Of a stretch of DNA of 34,699 bases, positions 32,555-34,699 are shown in pieces. Made by a program: the position numbers and the translations under genes. The stretch is from contig OMXZ01000014.1 in assembly GCA_900315165.1 (NCBI GenBank), positions 1 through 34,699 on the forward strand, read 5' to 3'. The notes under the pieces were generated by a model. That model did no database searches. It was not told the DNA's origin and worked only from the letters and a program-made list of their open reading frames with translations. Position 1 is the first letter of the stretch. Each line of letters opens with the position of its first letter. Source of the stretch: an uncultured Actinomycetes bacterium. Its GTDB lineage: Bacteria > Actinomycetota > Coriobacteriia > Coriobacteriales > Atopobiaceae.

Positions 32555-34072
32555 ATGGCCACTTTCATTCCGGGCACGTCGCACACTTTTTCCGAGTACC
32601 TGCTGGTGCCCGGCTATTCCTCGGCCGAGAACATCCCCGACAACGTGAGCCTCAAGACCCCGCTCGTCAAGTTCAAGAAGGGCGAGGAGCCCGCCATCAC
32701 CATGAACATCCCGATGACCTCCGCCATCATGCAGTCGGTCTCGGGCCCGCGCCTGGCCATCGCGCTCGCGCAGGAGGGCGGCATCTCCTTCATCTACGGC
32801 TCGCAGTCCGCCGAGGACGAGGCGGCTATGGTCCGTGAGGTCAAGGAGTACAAGGCGGGATTCGTCGTATCCGATTCGACCCTCACCCCCGATATGACCC
32901 TGGCCGACGTGCTCGAGATCCGCGAGCGCACGGGCCACTCTACCATGCCCGTCACCGAGGACGGTACCGCACACGGCAAGTTCTGCGGCATTGTGACCAG
33001 CCGCGACTACCGCGTGTCGCGCGACAGCCGCGACAAGAAGGTCTCGGAGTTCATGACGCCGGCCTCCGAGTGCGTGACCGCCGACACCGCGACCTCCCTC
33101 AAGGTGTGCAACGACATCATCTGGGACCACAAGCTCAACTCCCTGCCCGTGGTCGACGCCGAGGGCAACCTTTCCTCGCTCGTCTTCCGCAAGGACTACG
33201 ACTCGCATAAGAGCCGCCCGGACGAGCTGCTCGACGAGCACAAACGCTACGTGGTGGGCGCGGGCATCAACACCCGCGACTATGAGGAGCGCGTGCCCCT
33301 GCTGGTCGAGGCCGGCGCCGACGTGCTGTGCATCGACTCCTCCGAGGGCTATTCCGAGTGGCAGTCCCGCACACTGGCCTGGATCCGCGAGAAGTACGGC
33401 GACACCGTCAAGGTGGGCGCGGGCAACGTGGTCGACGGCGACGGCTTCCGCTTCCTGGCCGAGGCGGGCGCCGACTTCGTCAAGGTCGGTATCGGCGGCG
33501 GCTCCATCTGCATCACCCGCGAGCAGAAGGGCATCGGCCGCGGCCAGGCCTCCGCGCTGATCGACGTCTGCGAGGCGCGCGACAAGTACTACAAGGAGAC
33601 CGGCATCTACGTGCCCGTCTGCTCCGACGGCGGCATCGTCTACGACTACCACATGACGCTTGCCTTCGCCATGGGCGCCGACTTCCTGATGCTGGGCCGC
33701 TACTTCGCGCGCTTCGACGAGAGCCCCACCCGCCGCGTCAACGTCAACGGCTCCTATATGAAGGAGTACTGGGGCGAGGGCTCCGCGCGTGCCCGCAACT
33801 GGGCCCGCTACGACCTGGGCGGCAAGAAGAAGCTCTCCTTCGTCGAGGGTGTCGACTCCTACGTCCCCTACGCCGGCCCGCTCAAGGAGAACGTGGACAA
33901 CTCCCTGCTCAAGGTCCGCTCCACCATGTGCAACTGCGGTGCGCTTAACCTGGCCGAGCTGCGCGACAAGGCCAAGATCACGCTGGTCTCGGCGACCTCG
34001 CTGGTCGAGGGTGGTGCGCACGACGTCGTGCTCAAGGATGCCAATCAGGAGCAGATCAACTTCCGCTCCTAA
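32555..34072 (+). CDS. guaB: IMP dehydrogenase
   Basis: The 505-residue enzyme oxidises IMP to XMP with NAD, the committed step to GMP. The TIM barrel is interrupted by a CBS pair (about 95-215: [17 protein letters not shown] and [13 protein letters not shown]). The catalytic cysteine is in [20 protein letters not shown], where the usual form is GPGSICTTR.xxGVGx[32 protein letters not shown] and the flap WARYDLGG, with the catalytic Arg-Tyr, follow. The early block [17 protein letters not shown] also differs from the common form. I regard it as a divergent but complete bacterial IMPDH. GAAGGAGA precedes the ATG at 32555 by about 4 nt; a start at 32531 lacks support. Confidence 0.95.
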   Translation: MATFIPGTSHTFSEYLLVPGYSSAENIPDNVSLKTPLVKFKKGEEPAITMNIPMTSAIMQSVSGPRLAIALAQEGGISFIYGSQSAEDEAAMVREVKEYKAGFVVSDSTLTPDMTLADVLEIRERTGHSTMPVTEDGTAHGKFCGIVTSRDYRVSRDSRDKKVSEFMTPASECVTADTATSLKVCNDIIWDHKLNSLPVVDAEGNLSSLVFRKDYDSHKSRPDELLDEHKRYVVGAGINTRDYEERVPLLVEAGADVLCIDSSEGYSEWQSRTLAWIREKYGDTVKVGAGNVVDGDGFRFLAEAGADFVKVGIGGGSICITREQKGIGRGQASALIDVCEARDKYYKETGIYVPVCSDGGIVYDYHMTLAFAMGADFLMLGRYFARFDESPTRRVNVNGSYMKEYWGEGSARARNWARYDLGGKKKLSFVEGVDSYVPYAGPLKENVDNSLLKVRSTMCNCGALNLAELRDKAKITLVSATSLVEGGAHDVVLKDANQEQINFRS

Positions 34073-34188
34073 TCCGGCTTGACCGACATACATCACCAAT
34101 AGACGGGCGCCCTTGCTATCGGCAGGAGCGTCCTCGCTTTCTACTAAGTCCTTGCCTGCCGAGGAAGTGCCGGGTCGTTTCCCGAGGG

Positions 34189-34307
34189 CCGGGAGCAGCG
34201 CCCCTCGGGGCAAGGCGCTCGGAAAAGAAGGACGCTTTTCCTCGCTTGCTCAAGTCAATGCTTGTAAATCGACTTTCGCAACATGCCCCGAGGGGCGCTG
34301 CTCCCGG
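34189..34307. repeat. perfect 24-bp inverted repeat with nested hairpin
   Basis: 34189-34212 (begins CCGGGAGCAGCGCCCC) is the exact reverse complement of 34284-34307 (begins TGCCCCGAGGGGCGC). The 71-nt interior holds a second hairpin, GGAAAAG (34221-34227) with CTTTTCC (34235-34241). No T tract follows, so it is not a normal terminator. No transposase or target duplication is visible. Confidence 0.9.
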
Positions 34308-34374
34308 TCAAGGCCCTCAACGGATGCTTACCGTCTCATTTAAAGCCTCACCTCGTCAAGACCTCTTTGCAATC

Positions 34375-34557
34375 CACAGTCGGAAGACCTCCGTTGGCGA
34401 ATTCACAGACGGAAAACCTTCATTGACCCGTGCGTCCGAAGACCATCCACAGACGGAAAGCGTGCGTTCTCGTAAACGTGCAGGTCGCGAAATTTTCGAA
34501 GCCTTCCGTCTGTGCCGTCGCACGAGGCGGACTGCGACTCGAAGCCTTCCGTCTGTG
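34375..34557. repeat. CACAGACGGAA repeat family, five copies in two orientations
   Basis: Forward copies are CACAGTCGGAAG (34375-34386), CACAGACGGAAA (34404-34415) and CACAGACGGAAA (34448-34459). Inverted copies lie at 34503-34514 and 34546-34557 as CTTCCGTCTGTG. The two inverted copies belong to a perfect 19-bp direct repeat TCGAAGCCTTCCGTCTGTG (34496-34514 and 34539-34557). The first two forward copies match over 19 of 24 bases. Forward and inverted copies can pair to form hairpins. Confidence 0.9.
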
Positions 34558-34699
34558 AATAAACTCGATCTGTTTAACGCCCTGAGACAAATGATGCCTC
34601 GGGGTATTGCCATTGGACGCTGTGTGACACTAGCAGCACAATGATGAAAGTTACCGCCGCTCTCACCTTGACGCGCTGCCAGACAAACCGAACATAAAA

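Larger units (their letters stand above)
34073..34699. other. non-coding right end with repeats
   Basis: This stretch of about 625 nt after guaB holds no gene I can support. Its base composition is less GC-rich than the rest, and the short open frames on both strands have no family resemblance or good ribosome sites. It contains an 8-bp inverted repeat (TCGGCAGG 34119-34126 with CCTGCCGA 34155-34162), a 24-bp inverted repeat and a cluster of short repeats listed separately. Confidence 0.7.

Noticed and set aside
34119-34162. Terminator of guaB at the TCGGCAGG/CCTGCCGA repeat
   Set aside because: The loop is 28 nt and no T tract follows.
34375-34557. CRISPR array in the right end
   Set aside because: The motif is only 11-13 nt, spacing is uneven, and copies occur in both orientations.
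34246-34644. Open frame of 132 codons in the right end (and an 85-codon frame on the other strand)
   Set aside because: Both run through the repeats, have no clear ribosome site and resemble no family.
34641-34697. 18-codon frame MMKVTAALTLTRCQTNRT at the window edge
   Set aside because: It is too short and lacks a clear ribosome site; a leader peptide for a gene beyond the edge cannot be judged.

Overview
This is a GC-rich, densely coding chromosomal segment. It most probably comes from a Coriobacteriia-type actinobacterium (Collinsella/Olsenella-like); that placement is an inference from gene content, not a database match. The evidence is a high-GC genome that keeps a Bacillus-like order of housekeeping genes, a full-length transcription-attenuating T-box before ileS, a class III fructose-bisphosphatase, and an actinobacterial DivIVA/SepIVA-like gene between coaD and a DUF177 gene. 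I see no phage, transposase, CRISPR, rRNA or tRNA.

Left part (1-16403). A truncated HAD phosphatase gene runs off the left edge on the minus strand. Divergent to it are a FmdB-type zinc ribbon gene and rpmB with its own promoter and terminator. Then comes a long plus-strand run: asp23-like, fakA, recG, rsmD, coaD, sepIVA-like, DUF177, rpmF, plsX, acpP, rnc, smc, ftsY and ffh. It joins two clusters that are separate in B. subtilis (rpmB-yloU-yloV-recG...plsX-acpA-rncS-smc-ftsY-ffh and ylbH-coaD...ylbN-rpmF). It links ribosomal proteins, phospholipid and fatty-acid initiation (FakA, CoaD, PlsX, ACP), chromosome organisation (SMC) and protein targeting (FtsY, Ffh). Several genes overlap (recG/rsmD, rnc/smc, smc/ftsY), so translational coupling is likely. 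Internal promoters and terminators break the run after rpmB, after fakA and after rpmF.

Middle part (16400-25935). A SPOUT rRNA methyltransferase gene converges on ffh. A divergent region then serves an L,D-transpeptidase gene, followed by ftsH. A minus-strand pair follows: class III FBPase, then an acyltransferase-3 membrane protein. Divergent from these is an unrecognised polytopic membrane protein of 594 residues.

Right part (25936-34699). The 620 nt between the membrane protein and ileS hold no gene but two striking structures. One is a gapless imperfect palindrome of about 185-205 nt whose left arm is built from 21-bp tandem repeats. The other is an isoleucine T-box riboswitch with specifier ATC and a terminator. 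Then come ileS, lspA, an RluA-family pseudouridine synthase, a BcsA-like family 2 glycosyltransferase and a somewhat divergent guaB. The last about 625 nt carry no gene. They contain a perfect 24-bp inverted repeat and a family of CACAGACGGAA repeats in both orientations.

The most unusual features are the giant palindrome (25913-26118), the right-end repeat region, and a terminator-like hairpin lying over the possible start of recG.
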